Assembly: GCF_014851395.1 (NCBI RefSeq)
Contig: NW_024040152.1
Span: forward strand, 18,962,308 to 19,026,307
Length of the DNA: 64,000 nt
DNA from: Micropterus salmoides
Taxonomy: Eukaryota > Chordata > Actinopteri > Centrarchiformes > Centrarchidae
Direction: 5' to 3'
Of the stretch, positions 34,701 to 46,000 are shown piece by piece (position 1 is the first letter of the stretch; each line of letters starts with the position of its first letter). Below the pieces are notes generated by a model. That model was not told the DNA's origin. It saw only the letters and a list, made by a program, of their open reading frames with translations, and ran no database searches. Both the position numbers and the translations under genes were made by a program.

Positions 34701-37700
34701 TGAATCATTCATGTCTTTGAGAGGCCTCTTGTGTGGATGAAAAATGGGGAGATTTAAGGCTCCTGTCTCTAGTATTCATGATAGATTAATATGCTGTGGC
34801 TTTTGCTAAAGCAACATATGCATTTTTTTTATTCTTTGGTCAACTGAGATTTTGTAAAAGATTTGCTATTGCTAGCAAATTGCTATGAAATATGTGTTTT
34901 GCCTATCTACTTATAGGCCTACCCATCTAATTATCTGTCAGTATGCCCATTGACAGGCACCGTGCACTCCATCCTGGTCTGTCAAATCTGCATGGTGAAA
35001 TCAATGAAGGTGATTAATGAGCGATGCTTAAGAGTTCTTGATATGCCTAGCCTAACAGGCAGATTGTCTCTGAGCTGTCACAAGGTAGGGCCTTTTTCCC
35101 TGATGGTAGAAACAGACAAACTTCAGACTTCACAGGCGCACTAGTTCTCATCATCCTCTAGGTCCCAGACTGCACTGCCATGCGTCATGGTAAAGATCTC
35201 TTTGTTGTTACCTTTCATCTGTGGGTACCTGCCACCTCTCCCAGCCCATCCTGTGAGTTATGAGGACTACAGGAGGTCATTGCTTCAACCCTTCTCCACT
35301 TGGCGTGAAATGTGCAGAACAAACGGATCCAGGAATTACACAGAGATTTGAAAACACGGTGCCAGGATATATAAGAGCAGAGCCATTGTAAAGGTCCCTG
35401 TGGCCAGATAGGTGTGAAAGGGGTTACCAGCCCATCTGTTTCCAAAACAGAAAATTTTACCCCTTTTGAGGTGACAACATTAGAGCATTCTCTAAATTCT
35501 CCTTTGCAGCTTTGAAGGGCATTATCTCAGCAAAGATGCTGACAAAATGTAAGTTTTCCAAAAGAGGAGGCTTGAAAGAAACATCATGTTCATTTAGTAC
35601 AGAAAATGACAGTGTGACTGAAAAGGATGTTTTTCTAATGGCCTTTAGATGTGTTTAAAAGCACAGAATAAAATAATTGAATGGCATCTTACATCAATGA
35701 GCAGACCAAAAAAACAGAAAGAAGATGCCTGGAGTTTTTTTTTTCTTTTTCTCATTTATCAGATCTGTTGTGCTCTAAAGGTAGGAATCTCCATACTTTG
35801 TACTTAAAAAGGAAACTTCCATGTTCTCAAAGTCATTTCAGTTTTTTTCACACGCTGCTTTGAGGAGATCACAGTTTTTGTGCTGGAAATCTCTACATGT
35901 TTTATAAAAGTGACAGTCAAAGCTTGTCAGGCTCTGTGTTATCAAAGGGGCAGGGTTGAAAAGTCAGTATGGTTACTGGATCTGAGATGAAAGGCAGAGG
36001 TCAGGAACGCTGCAGCCACTCCCAAGCACAGCATGGTGGCATTGCTATGTGAAATTGTGTGCACTTGTATAATTGCATGTGCATGTATGTGTGTGTTTGC
36101 CTGTGCATGTATATTTGTTTGCAGAGTGAGTGTCAACATTTTCTCTTCTTGAGTCCAGTTGGTCCTCTGAGTTTTCTGTGGAAAGTCCACATTAATATTT
36201 CTCTAACATCTCTAGCCATTCTTAGTTTTTTCTTTTCTTGTTCCTGTTTCAAGAAACCTGCAGGGTGCACTGTTGCTGAAGGGTCCACCAGGGGTTTTAC
36301 CCTGCTTGCACAGTGTCACCCAATAACAAGTCCTGCTGCCTTAGTTACCTCTACGCTTTCCAAGCTCAATCAAGCTGATGAGACTCACAAATAGGAGAAC
36401 TGATTGTAGAGGCAAATAGACGTATAAGGAATTTGTAATATCTTCATTATTACAACCCATGAAATGACACAAACTAAATTACAACATAAATGCATCACTG
36501 TCGTATAAAAGTGATTTGACTGATCTAAAATAAAGATAGAGAGATTCAGATTGCGGCTGAATACTTACACCACACAAGAAATCTATCCGTGATTGAAGCA
36601 AATGTAGCACTATTGTTTTACCACCAAACAAGCAAGATGACCGCTGAACCATGCCTTTACCTCTCAGGGGAGAAAGGAAACAGGGAGCTGTTTGACTTGT
36701 TTAGGCACTCTCATAGGAACTGCAAAAGTAGGACATTGCGTTTACAGTGTACTTGGGAGTTTGTATAAATTAAACCAGTAACTTCTACTGCATAAGAATA
36801 TGACAGCTCATCCTGGTGAATTTGTTACTGTGGTGGAAGAAATGTGTATGAATATGAAGCTGTAAAAAGATCCAGAAACTTAAGGTCACCCTAGCAATGC
36901 ATTTAAAAATACATGTGGTGCTCCTTCATGTTTATGCATATGGAGCAGTCCAGACATTAACATTGTAACAGAGGTGGTGGGTGCACTGTGGGACATTTCC
37001 TGGTATGCATAGCAATACCTTAATAATCATAGGAAGAGCTATTTTTCGGAGGTATTGTTGCATACTGGGCCTTAGAGACACCACAGGAGGAGAGTACTGT
37101 GACTGTACAGTGGTCAAGTAAAGAAGTGGTGGCGTAGGTGGAAGTGGCTCGGACAATGAGCATCAGCCCACCCTTCCCATAGTAAACTAGATTTCCTGTT
37201 GCACTTCTTTAGATGGACCTTTAAAATCCATGAATGGAGTTTTGCTTGAGTCTTTAAAGGTCATTGACAAATCCAGAATAGCAGTCAAGCAGTAAGCACA
37301 ACCTATTATTAAACTACAGTTTTCATGATGTTATACTGGTTATTTCTTGATAAGTGTGGGTTACATATTCAGGTCACTGAAGTGAGATTTGTCCCTTTAA
37401 AGGAAAATCTGGAACTTGGGAGAAAGCTGCCTGTATTTTCCTGTGCCTTATATAAAAATTCTGGTATTTTGCCAAAGGACAAACAAGGCGCGTAAAATGT
37501 GTTTTCTCAAAAGCTGCGGTAATACCAAAAATATATATTTTGTTATTATATCAAGATAATAGCTCCAAGGCACTTGGGAGGGATGATGCTATGATTATCC
37601 ACTCATAAATGGGTTTGACTAGCAGGATGTGGATTGGAAGGATGCCTCAGAACCTTTGTTTTTATTAATCTCCTCAGGGATTTGCTAAGGTCAGCTAAAC

Positions 37701-40700
37701 TTGGCTGTTTTCCATCAAAGTCACATGTGTCTGTTTGAGCCTATGTGTTTGTCTGATACGAAGAAGCATTTCACTTCTGCAAGCATACTAGTGATGTACA
37801 GCTAAGAGCCACTGATGCAGTGATTCGGCACACTGTGGTTTCAGACAGAAAAGTTTTCCTGCTTCATCTTAATTGGTTAATGCCAGTGCCAGCTGACATT
37901 AAGAATGATCTTTCAAGGGCTTTAATCCATGCTAAGCATTTTGGTGTTAGAATGCCGTTAGAGGGTCATTTGTGTTGCTTTGAGAGAAGGTACTGTGCAA
38001 GGGGGACAACGTGGAACATAAAGTGGGCTTGTCATGAATGGATGTAGAGTGGAAGTTGTACAACAACATGGTCAATTTAATACCAAAAGTGGATCAATGG
38101 TTTCCAGCAGAGATGAGCACATTGATTAGTAAAAATACTGAGAGCTGCCCTCTGTTTCCAGTGTGCCTTTGTGTTCCACATCTATTTTTAGAAAGCCTAT
38201 GGCAGCAGATGAAGGCACGCCATCAGGGACCTATTCAAAGTTAGAAAGTAAACTGACCTCAAGGTCAGTGCACAATAAGTGGATGCTTTGAAATTGCTTT
38301 GAAATTGTGTTTTTGCTCTTTTGGAATTCCATTAAGGTTCAGCCTGTCTATCAAATCTCAGATAGAAGGTTCACAGCAGATGAACACATTTTCTAAAAGT
38401 GATTTTTTACTTTTAAGGATGTTGATTCATCTCTCTCTTTGAATAGCACCATCTCTGTCTTTTTTATGTAACACATAAAGCTGCATGGGCTCCACATAAC
38501 AGTGTTATTATTAGCTGCATTGCAAAACTTTGTTGGCAATGTTTCAAGAGTAAGTACCAAACATGACTGCCTTTGAATGCTTTTTCATGTTATTTGATCC
38601 AACCTGTTAAGTGCATTCTATATCACCCTGAAAGTCCAACAGGAAATTCCACAGGATGCCAGACAGAGTAACCCAATAAAAGCAAGAGCGCCCAAATCAT
38701 TAGTGGGGAAACACGCTCACATAACACATCCAGATGTACAGGCTAATTGGATTTTACCATCAAATCAACAGTTGTAGTGCCTTTGTGCTTTTATGAGACA
38801 GACCGCAAGGTAACGAGAAAATGGGCTGTTTGAAGTGACAAAACTTTACCCCTAGCTTTTAGCAGGTAGAATGGCTGAACTTGGTTGCCAACAGAGCATA
38901 CTGTAGTCCACATAAAGAGACTGGGTCAGCAGTGTGCCATGGCTCCACTCCCTAAAATATTCCAGGAAATCTTCGACAGTTAGCAATGGTGACTCATCAG
39001 GGGCTGATGAAAGTAAGATGGCGGGTATTGAGGTAATTGGTCTGTAGAGGTGATTTCCCTCCTGTACCAGGGCTGCCCCCAGAGCTGCGGGTTGGCCTCT
39101 AGAGAGAAGAAACTCAGGGGACGGGCAGTAGGGGACATGGTTACGTCAGAAGTTGCTGTTAGTAAGCAGCCCTTCTCTTGGGAGGAACATCCCCTCTGAC
39201 TAGAGAAATCAGCACCTGACAATGATCACATCCGCCAGAGTCCTCCCAGGGTGGCATGATGAAATTCTGCATCCACACAGGCAGGAAGACAAGCAGTTGG
39301 TAGGAAGTCAGAGACGTGCATAAAGAATTTCATTTAAACAGATTCTAATAAGCATGTGTATTGATTAGGATTGTGTAAGGGGTTATGAGAGTCACTCTGT
39401 GATCAGTTTATTTTACAATAGAAACTCCCCCATAGAGATACATGAGGGCTTGAAGTTCAGAAAACATAGAAAAACAAAACATGGCTGACTCATTTCCTCC
39501 TACACAAGGATCATCCGCTATTAAGGGGAACAAAACATTTTCAAGCCGGATCAAATTAGTTATGGAGTGGTGTTTGTCCACCCCTCGTATCTGTTACACT
39601 TCAGTTCAGCTCCCTTCCTTCTTCAGTCCGACTCCCTGCTGGGTTTCATCATGCACAGTGTGTCACAAGGCAGCAGTGCTATGGTGATTAAGCCACAGAA
39701 CTCGGGAGTTGATTTGGAACTGGTACAGTAATTGTGGTAATGTGAGTATGCTTACTTGGTAGAAAAAAACAAGTCCCTAGGTTCTGACCACAGTTTCTCT
39801 AAATAGAACGAAAAGAGCTGAAGTACCATGGCAGGAAGTATGTCTTTGTTATATTTCTAGTCCCAATAGATCATTTGAATTCACTAATTTGGAATAAATA
39901 ACACAATCATGATGTGTGTATGGTTACATGTTTTTATAGTGTGTATACACACATGCCTTGCTCTTTGAAAAAGGTTATAATGGCCTTTCATTTGAAATTT
40001 GGAAAGTGCTAGGGGCACTTCACTGGTTTGGCCCACTTGTTCCCTCATCTCTAATATTCCCCCACTCCACATCAGTGCTCTGATGTCAAAATATACACAC
40101 ACATGCATGTACACAGACACCCACACACACAGGCACACACAGAGTTTGTGTTTGATATGAGGGAGGTGACAGACAGTCAAGCCCTGGCCCCAGAGAGTGG
40201 CTCTCCAGCAGGGACGCTGACGTTCACACTTAAATGCTTTAATAGGACTAAAGTAGACAAAGGCCGCCAGTGACGCAGCAGGAGCTATAATGGGCTTGCC
40301 ACATTGCAGGTTTACTGGACCCTGCCTATTGGACTGAGCTATTTCCAATCCCACAATCCCTCATCAGCCTCAGGAAGCTAGTTATAAATAAAAAGTGTAG
40401 GTTAATCGCTGCTAACATGTCCCACTGAAATGTCTCTGTCCCTTTTTTTATGTGAAGAGCAGTAGGTCAGCTTGACCGAGGATTTCTTATACCTTTTTGT
40501 AAGAAAAATAAAGCACACATATGTAGTATGTATATTGTGCAGTACATTCTCTAAACAACCAATTGACAAATAAAAAAATAAAACTAATCCAGATATGAAT
40601 GATCAAAATTAAATAGTCTCTTTAAGTTTGCAGCATTCATTGTTTTTTATTGTGTAATAGTGGAAAATCATAGGAACAGGAACATTGCAAAATATGTTTT

Positions 40701-41550
40701 GACCTTTAGTTAAGATTCAGACAAAATTACATTGTCGTGTCATATATTTAGGGATTGCATGGTCATAATTATTGTCATTCATGTGACTTCCTCTTTTGAT
40801 CAAGTTTGCCTTAGTCTATGTTGTGGTCAGCCCACAGGGTCAGAGCTTGCCTGCTCTGACAGATACTGTGACAGATGGAGCTCTGGGTCTTTAGCCATCA
40901 TTACCTTGGACTTGAAGGCTTGTTATCTCTCACACATCTTATCCGAGTTGAATGCTGTTTGACTAAAATGTGTCACTAAGGGGATTGGAGTAATTATTTT
41001 TTCATAGATTTGTCACATTGTTCTGTTTGTGAAAATCATTCTCAAATATTTTAATAAGATAATTAATTTGTGTTTTTGTTATTACAGAGAAGTAGTAAAG
41101 AATCAAAACAAATTCATGCACAGTCCTCTTGTTGTCTCTGTTTATGAATAATAAAGTAGCACAATATCATACATGGAGAGATGTTTTACGTCTGGGGCGA
41201 GCCTGCAAGCTGTGCATTTCCTTCTTGACTTCTTGGTTGTGCTGTGATAAAAGGATTGAGGGGTTAAATGTTTGTCCAGCTGAAACAACACAGTAAAACT
41301 CCTTCTCTGTGTCTCTGTAGCCCAGTCGTCAGAGCTCAAGACCTAAAAATAGCAGTGCTGGCTCCACGCCCCTGGCTGGGGGACAGGTCAAATTATGAAG
41401 GAAGATGAAAAATTTAAAGGCACAGTCTGCTTGGCCACAAACCCAGCCCTGCATCAGTGGTCAGATAGAACATTTGACTTGACTTTTATGGGCTGGAGTC
41501 AGATTATATTAACTATGGATCTTGGCCAGTTCGGGGTGTCATATTAATTA
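31779..41550. other. Long intergenic spacer upstream of hdac9
   Basis: Nearly 10 kb without a supported gene, tRNA or intact mobile element. A perfect MEF2 consensus, CTAAAAATAG, occurs near its right end (41343-41352). The stretch at about 38620-38860 is dense in TAATTG-, CAGATG- and TTTTATGAG-type motifs, as conserved enhancers often are. A small open frame beginning at 34083 has a signal-peptide-like start. None of this is proven functional. Confidence 0.35.
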
Positions 41551-41790
41551 AAAATCAAAATCAGCTTTAATGCCAAGTAGGTTGACACATACAAGGAAGT
41601 TACTTTGGTGTTTTGGTGCTTAACAATAAGCACAGTTGGCAGAGAAATATAGGAAAGATAAAGATAGAGCAAGTGGTTAAAGATAGAAAAAGACCTACTA
41701 TATAGCAACATGGTGCTCAAAATTCTGTATTTAAGTTCTTGAGATGTGTATGTGTTGGCTTTGTTTGTAATTTGAAAATCCCCCATTATA
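41550..41790 (+). repeat. Dispersed fish repeat, second copy of the family at 514-590
   Basis: It begins TCAAAATCAGCTTTAATGCC, followed by 'aagtaggttgacacatacaaggaagttactttggtg ... gtgcttaacaataagcac'. It shares its first 80 bp or so with the hacl1 intron copy (inverted) and extends further. Right boundary uncertain. Confidence 0.55.
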
Positions 41791-42365
41791 CAGCATCAAG
41801 GGTGTTTCAAGGAAATGGGATGTGTAATCCTGAAGAGGTGTTCTTGACACAGTTTGAAAGGTTTATGTAATTGCGATCATGCTGTTATGGCATCTTACAG
41901 TTGGCTTCCTTGGCTAGCTGAAAGCATGCTTCCTGAGTAGCAGTACTGCCCTGGATACACACTAAACCCCGCACATACACTGAGTTAATGCAGTGAGGTT
42001 ACACTCTGAGTCTTAAATGAACACAGGGTTCGTTTGGTGGCTCGCAACACATCATATTGGGGTTTTTATTTTTGTCACAAATGAAGATTTATCCCTAAAT
42101 TACACTGCATTTGTATTTGATTGAATACATCATCATAATGTTTTTTGTACTATTCGCCCCCCCCAAATTTTTTTTTGTTTTGTGAATCACATAGCAGCCG
42201 TTTTATAAAACCTTTCACAGTAACTGCACAGAGGTATGTAACTTAAAATGTACCTCGTTTTCGGAACATCAAGGCAGAAATGGTTCATTCCACCTATGTA
42301 CCTGAGAGAACAAAATGAAGACATAAATAGATTGAGTGCGAGAGACTAGTTCAACAAATCAGAAA

Positions 42366-42383
42366 GGGGGGGGGGGGGGGGGG
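42366..42383 (+). repeat. Poly-G run (18 G) upstream of hdac9
   Basis: Eighteen consecutive G residues. It is likely length-polymorphic and able to form a G-quadruplex. It lies about 130 bp 5' of the MEF2 site in the hdac9 upstream region. Confidence 0.9.
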
Positions 42384-42399
42384 ATCAAGCCTCCATCTG

Positions 42400-43023
42400 C
42401 AGAGAGGGAGTCAGGAGACATGCCTTCTGGCAGGAGCTGAAGAAGACAGCTGTGTTTGGTGTGGTATTTTTAAACGCATCAATGCTGCTCCAATCCCCGC
42501 GCCTTGCCTGACCTATTTTTAGCCAGGGCTGGCCATTGTTCTATTTCTGTCACCTGTGGGCCACGCAGTTGTTGATTCACATGCAAATGAAGCTTGCTCC
42601 CTCTCTGGCTTGCATTACTGCCTCAGCGAGGTGCTCAGTGCTCAGTGCACAGTACACGGCTTTCCTAGCAACTCAGCTTTACATTTTTTCTCACTCTCTG
42701 CTCAGACACTTTGCTGAGGAGAGAAAAATCCACAGACTGGAGAGAAATAGGGAGAGAAGCAGATAAGAGAGGGGGGAAAAAAGCTGGACTCCTAAAACTG
42801 TGTTAGTATTTGGACCAGACTGAAGCAGGACACCGTGAGAGTGGCAACCCTGCAGTGAGCAGTTTGTGTTATTGCTCTACAGTGCGAGTGGTTTATCAGA
42901 GGAGGAGGAAGAGGAAGGGAGAGAGTTGCTTGTTGTCGTGGTCTCTCCCCTGAGTGGCTGAGGGGTGGCTCTTGGTGACAGGAAACGCAAGGCTTGCAAT
43001 GAGACCTGAGCGCTGAGTGGAGT
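42400..43023 (+). promoter_or_regulatory. hdac9: hdac9 promoter region and 5' UTR
   Basis: Region upstream of the first hdac9 ATG. It contains an E-box CAGCTG (42447-42452), the MEF2 site listed separately and purine-rich GAGAGA/GGAGGAGG tracts (42720-42920) typical of a 5' UTR. The first exon runs without interruption into the ATG at 43024, so transcription probably starts in about 42600-42800. No TATA box was identified with confidence. Confidence 0.45.
42513..42522 (+). promoter_or_regulatory. hdac9: MEF2 binding site in the hdac9 upstream region
   Basis: CTATTTTTAG is an exact match to the MEF2 consensus YTAWWWWTAR, about 500 bp upstream of the hdac9 ATG and 60 bp 3' of an E-box. Mammalian HDAC9 is a direct MEF2 target and its product represses MEF2, so a site here fits that feedback loop. 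Occupancy is inferred, not shown. Confidence 0.5.
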
Positions 43024-46000
43024 ATGCTGCAGACGATTTACGAGGGCGAGTCAAGTTTCTCCACAACAGAACGGCGCGTTGGACACCAGCAGCTCCCCAA
43101 GCAGAGCAAGATGCACAACGTGAACAACTCAGGTGATCACACAGCCCGGTGTTTCTACTCCTCTTGGGGAAGCTCAGTTTTTATCCTTCTTTCCGCCCCC
43201 TTCTTTGCATTCCACTCTCTGTCCTCCCCTCTATCCCTGAATCTCTTCCTACTTCTCCACTATCTTCTGTGCCTCTCTCGCACACGTTCACTCTCTCCCT
43301 TCTCGCTTACTCTCAACTCTTTGCGCTCAGCCGGTCTCTCATTCTTTGTGAAAAGAGAACTCAAAGCTTCTCAGCACAGCAGTGTGGTAGGATCAGGCAC
43401 TTCTTCCTGAATCAAGGTATTTGCTCTTGTGATGGTAAACGCTGCTTTGTGATTTGTCTTTCTCAGTGGGATTGTTACCTTAATCTGTGTTGGAAAGGAT
43501 GCCTTGTAATGAGTTAAAAAGTGCTGTTTATCCTAATATATGTAACATGTAATGTTGTTTTTCTACTAAAATGAGGAAAGGTGTTAACACTATTCCCATG
43601 CTCTAGTTTCCTGAAATGAGTCACTGTGAACATGAAAGAGATGTTGTGTTTTGTGAGCTTCCATTTCAATGTGCACTTTTCAGGGAACAGGAAAAAACTG
43701 AAATACGGAGGGGACAACTGAGATACCACAGACATTAACTGTTCTATTTTTGACCTGAGAATTGAATTGAAGTGTACATGGCTGACATCAGTATGACTAA
43801 CGTCTATTCACTGTATTGACTCAAGATGAGTCACACCTTATTTGCATGGATTTTTTGGATTGGATTTTTTCAGCATGTGGCTATTGATAAAATGTGAAAA
43901 TTGTCTCCAGAATTTAGTTCAAAGTTGAAGCACTGTGCTCTGTGGAAGCTCTGTGAAAAACATTTGTCATGTGAGTTGCTGAGAAGCATGTGTAATGAGA
44001 AAGTACTGTCATGTGAGTGCTTCATTTACTGAAAAATATACTATGACCTTTGAGTTGTCAAGACATTATGTAAAATTAGCCAACAGCAAGAGGGGATAAC
44101 ATTATGTTGTGAAATTTAAACTAATTGTTAGATGTGGATTACATCGATTGTTAACTCAGTATTGTTAGTGTTAAAGTTAAAAACACTCACATCAAAATGA
44201 CAAAAAAACACCCCCTTGAGTCTGACTTCAGGCAAGCAAAACGGGTGACTGAAAACATCCAGAGGCAGTGGGCTAAGCGTGAGGAGATTTAAAAATAAGA
44301 CAGGAGGATGACAGGGAGATGACACATTCCATCTCTTTCAATAGAGCAAGTTATGTGACTATCAGGCTACAGGAGCAGGGCTTTCTTCAACTGCCGTAGC
44401 GGCCTGTGAGCCAAACAACAGATATACCGAGCGCCTGAATTCAGGCTCCTTGCTTATTCTGTGGGTCAGCTATTCTTAGGTGAGTTATTTTCGGCTTATG
44501 GTATTAGCCTGCTAAGATTAGGCGTCTGCGCGTTATCATTCCATCTTGGCATGCTCCTGATATAACAGTGGTTTGGAACAGATATTTATAGAGAATTCTG
44601 TCATTTGCCTGTTTAATTTGTTCTTTCCACTTTATAGTAAATCACTTGACAGTGACTAACATTATCTGTCTAAAAATGCTACCCCAGGATGCCTTTGAGT
44701 TTACTGGATGTCATGTGTTGGTAGAGCAGACGCACTCCCGTTGAGCCAGTTTATTATGTGCTGTGCATTAATGTTTTAGCATATTAATCCATTGTCACGA
44801 ATATTGTTGGTGAAATGATCCTTGTGTCAGCTAAATAGTGTATTGATGAATTGTGTGAAAAGCAAAGTTCTTGACATATATGATATTCTACTTCTCTGAT
44901 GCTACATTTCAAGTGGAACATGAAAATAAAGGGCTTAATCCCATTTTTATTTTGATTAGTGTCATCATCAATCATCAGTGTTCTGACAAAAACAGCCCTC
45001 AGTTGGGCTCTCCAACAAGGGAAAACTAATTAGTTCCCCCGAGTGCAAAATATTATGTAAAATATCATGCAAGCTCCCTTCAATAGGGACCTTTCAGACA
45101 ATGACAATGCTGCACCTTTCAAGTCCTTTTTTCTGTATCCTGTATCCATTCAGGTTGCCTCACTGCGTGTACTGGAAGTGCTCACTGCTAAAGAGGCCAT
45201 GCAAAATAATACAAATGAATATGAGATTTTGTTTCAGTATTGCAGTTTCTGATTATAAGAATGAAGTAATTAGTTAGTTAAAAGTTATTTTAAACCACTG
45301 GTATTTGGTGAAGGTTCGCTGTGGCTCATGGCATTAAGGCAACTGACTCTTTGTGATTTATTTATTAGGAATTTTATTGACTGTAGGATCTGGTGCCAAT
45401 GTTGTCCACAGAGGATAAGACAATGATTTAAAAAAGTCTTATCAGAAGGGCTAATTATCCTACAGTTTTCTGGGTCCCCCCCCTGTTTTTTTGCATGGAT
45501 AGAGATTAAGTATATGTCATTTTGTGTGTAGTTGTTTTGTGAGATGGTTTGGTCTAATGGCAGGACGGGAGCGACTGGACTCCTGGCTCCCCTCAGTGAA
45601 AGGCCCGTGGTGGTTCAGCTCAGCTCACTTTGTTAGCAGATAGCCTGAAAGCCGCAGCTCTGGCTCAGCTGCAAGGACGAGCCTGAGTCTTAAAAATAAA
45701 GACCTGTTTCTTGCTTTAGACATGCCAGCTGCTCAAAATAACAAGGCACTTAATGAGAGATCCAGCACCACATTGCAGTCCCAAGCATCAGCTTATTTTT
45801 GCCCTCAAACATCTTCTGTATCTCTGGTTCTATTTATACTGTCAGACAGGGAATTTAGATCAGCACCCTTCTCTAGTGCACGCGAAATGCATACAACATG
45901 CAACCATTTTGAAGTGTAAACACAAAGTGTGCCAATATGCACATTACCAAAACTGATATTTCATTAATAAAATATACACTATATAAAGATGATGATCCAT

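Noticed and set aside
39884..40354. 156-codon minus-strand open frame in the hdac9 upstream spacer
   Set aside because: Part of it is a translated CA-rich tract (about 40095-40140), there are no splice or promoter signals, and it resembles no family. A chance frame is more likely.
43133..43517. Extension of the first hdac9 exon to the stop at 43410 or the overlapping frame to 43517
   Set aside because: The donor at 43132/43133 joins in phase to the VDIKPDVPLAVEP exon, which matches HDAC9. The extension has no family similarity and is pyrimidine-rich intron.
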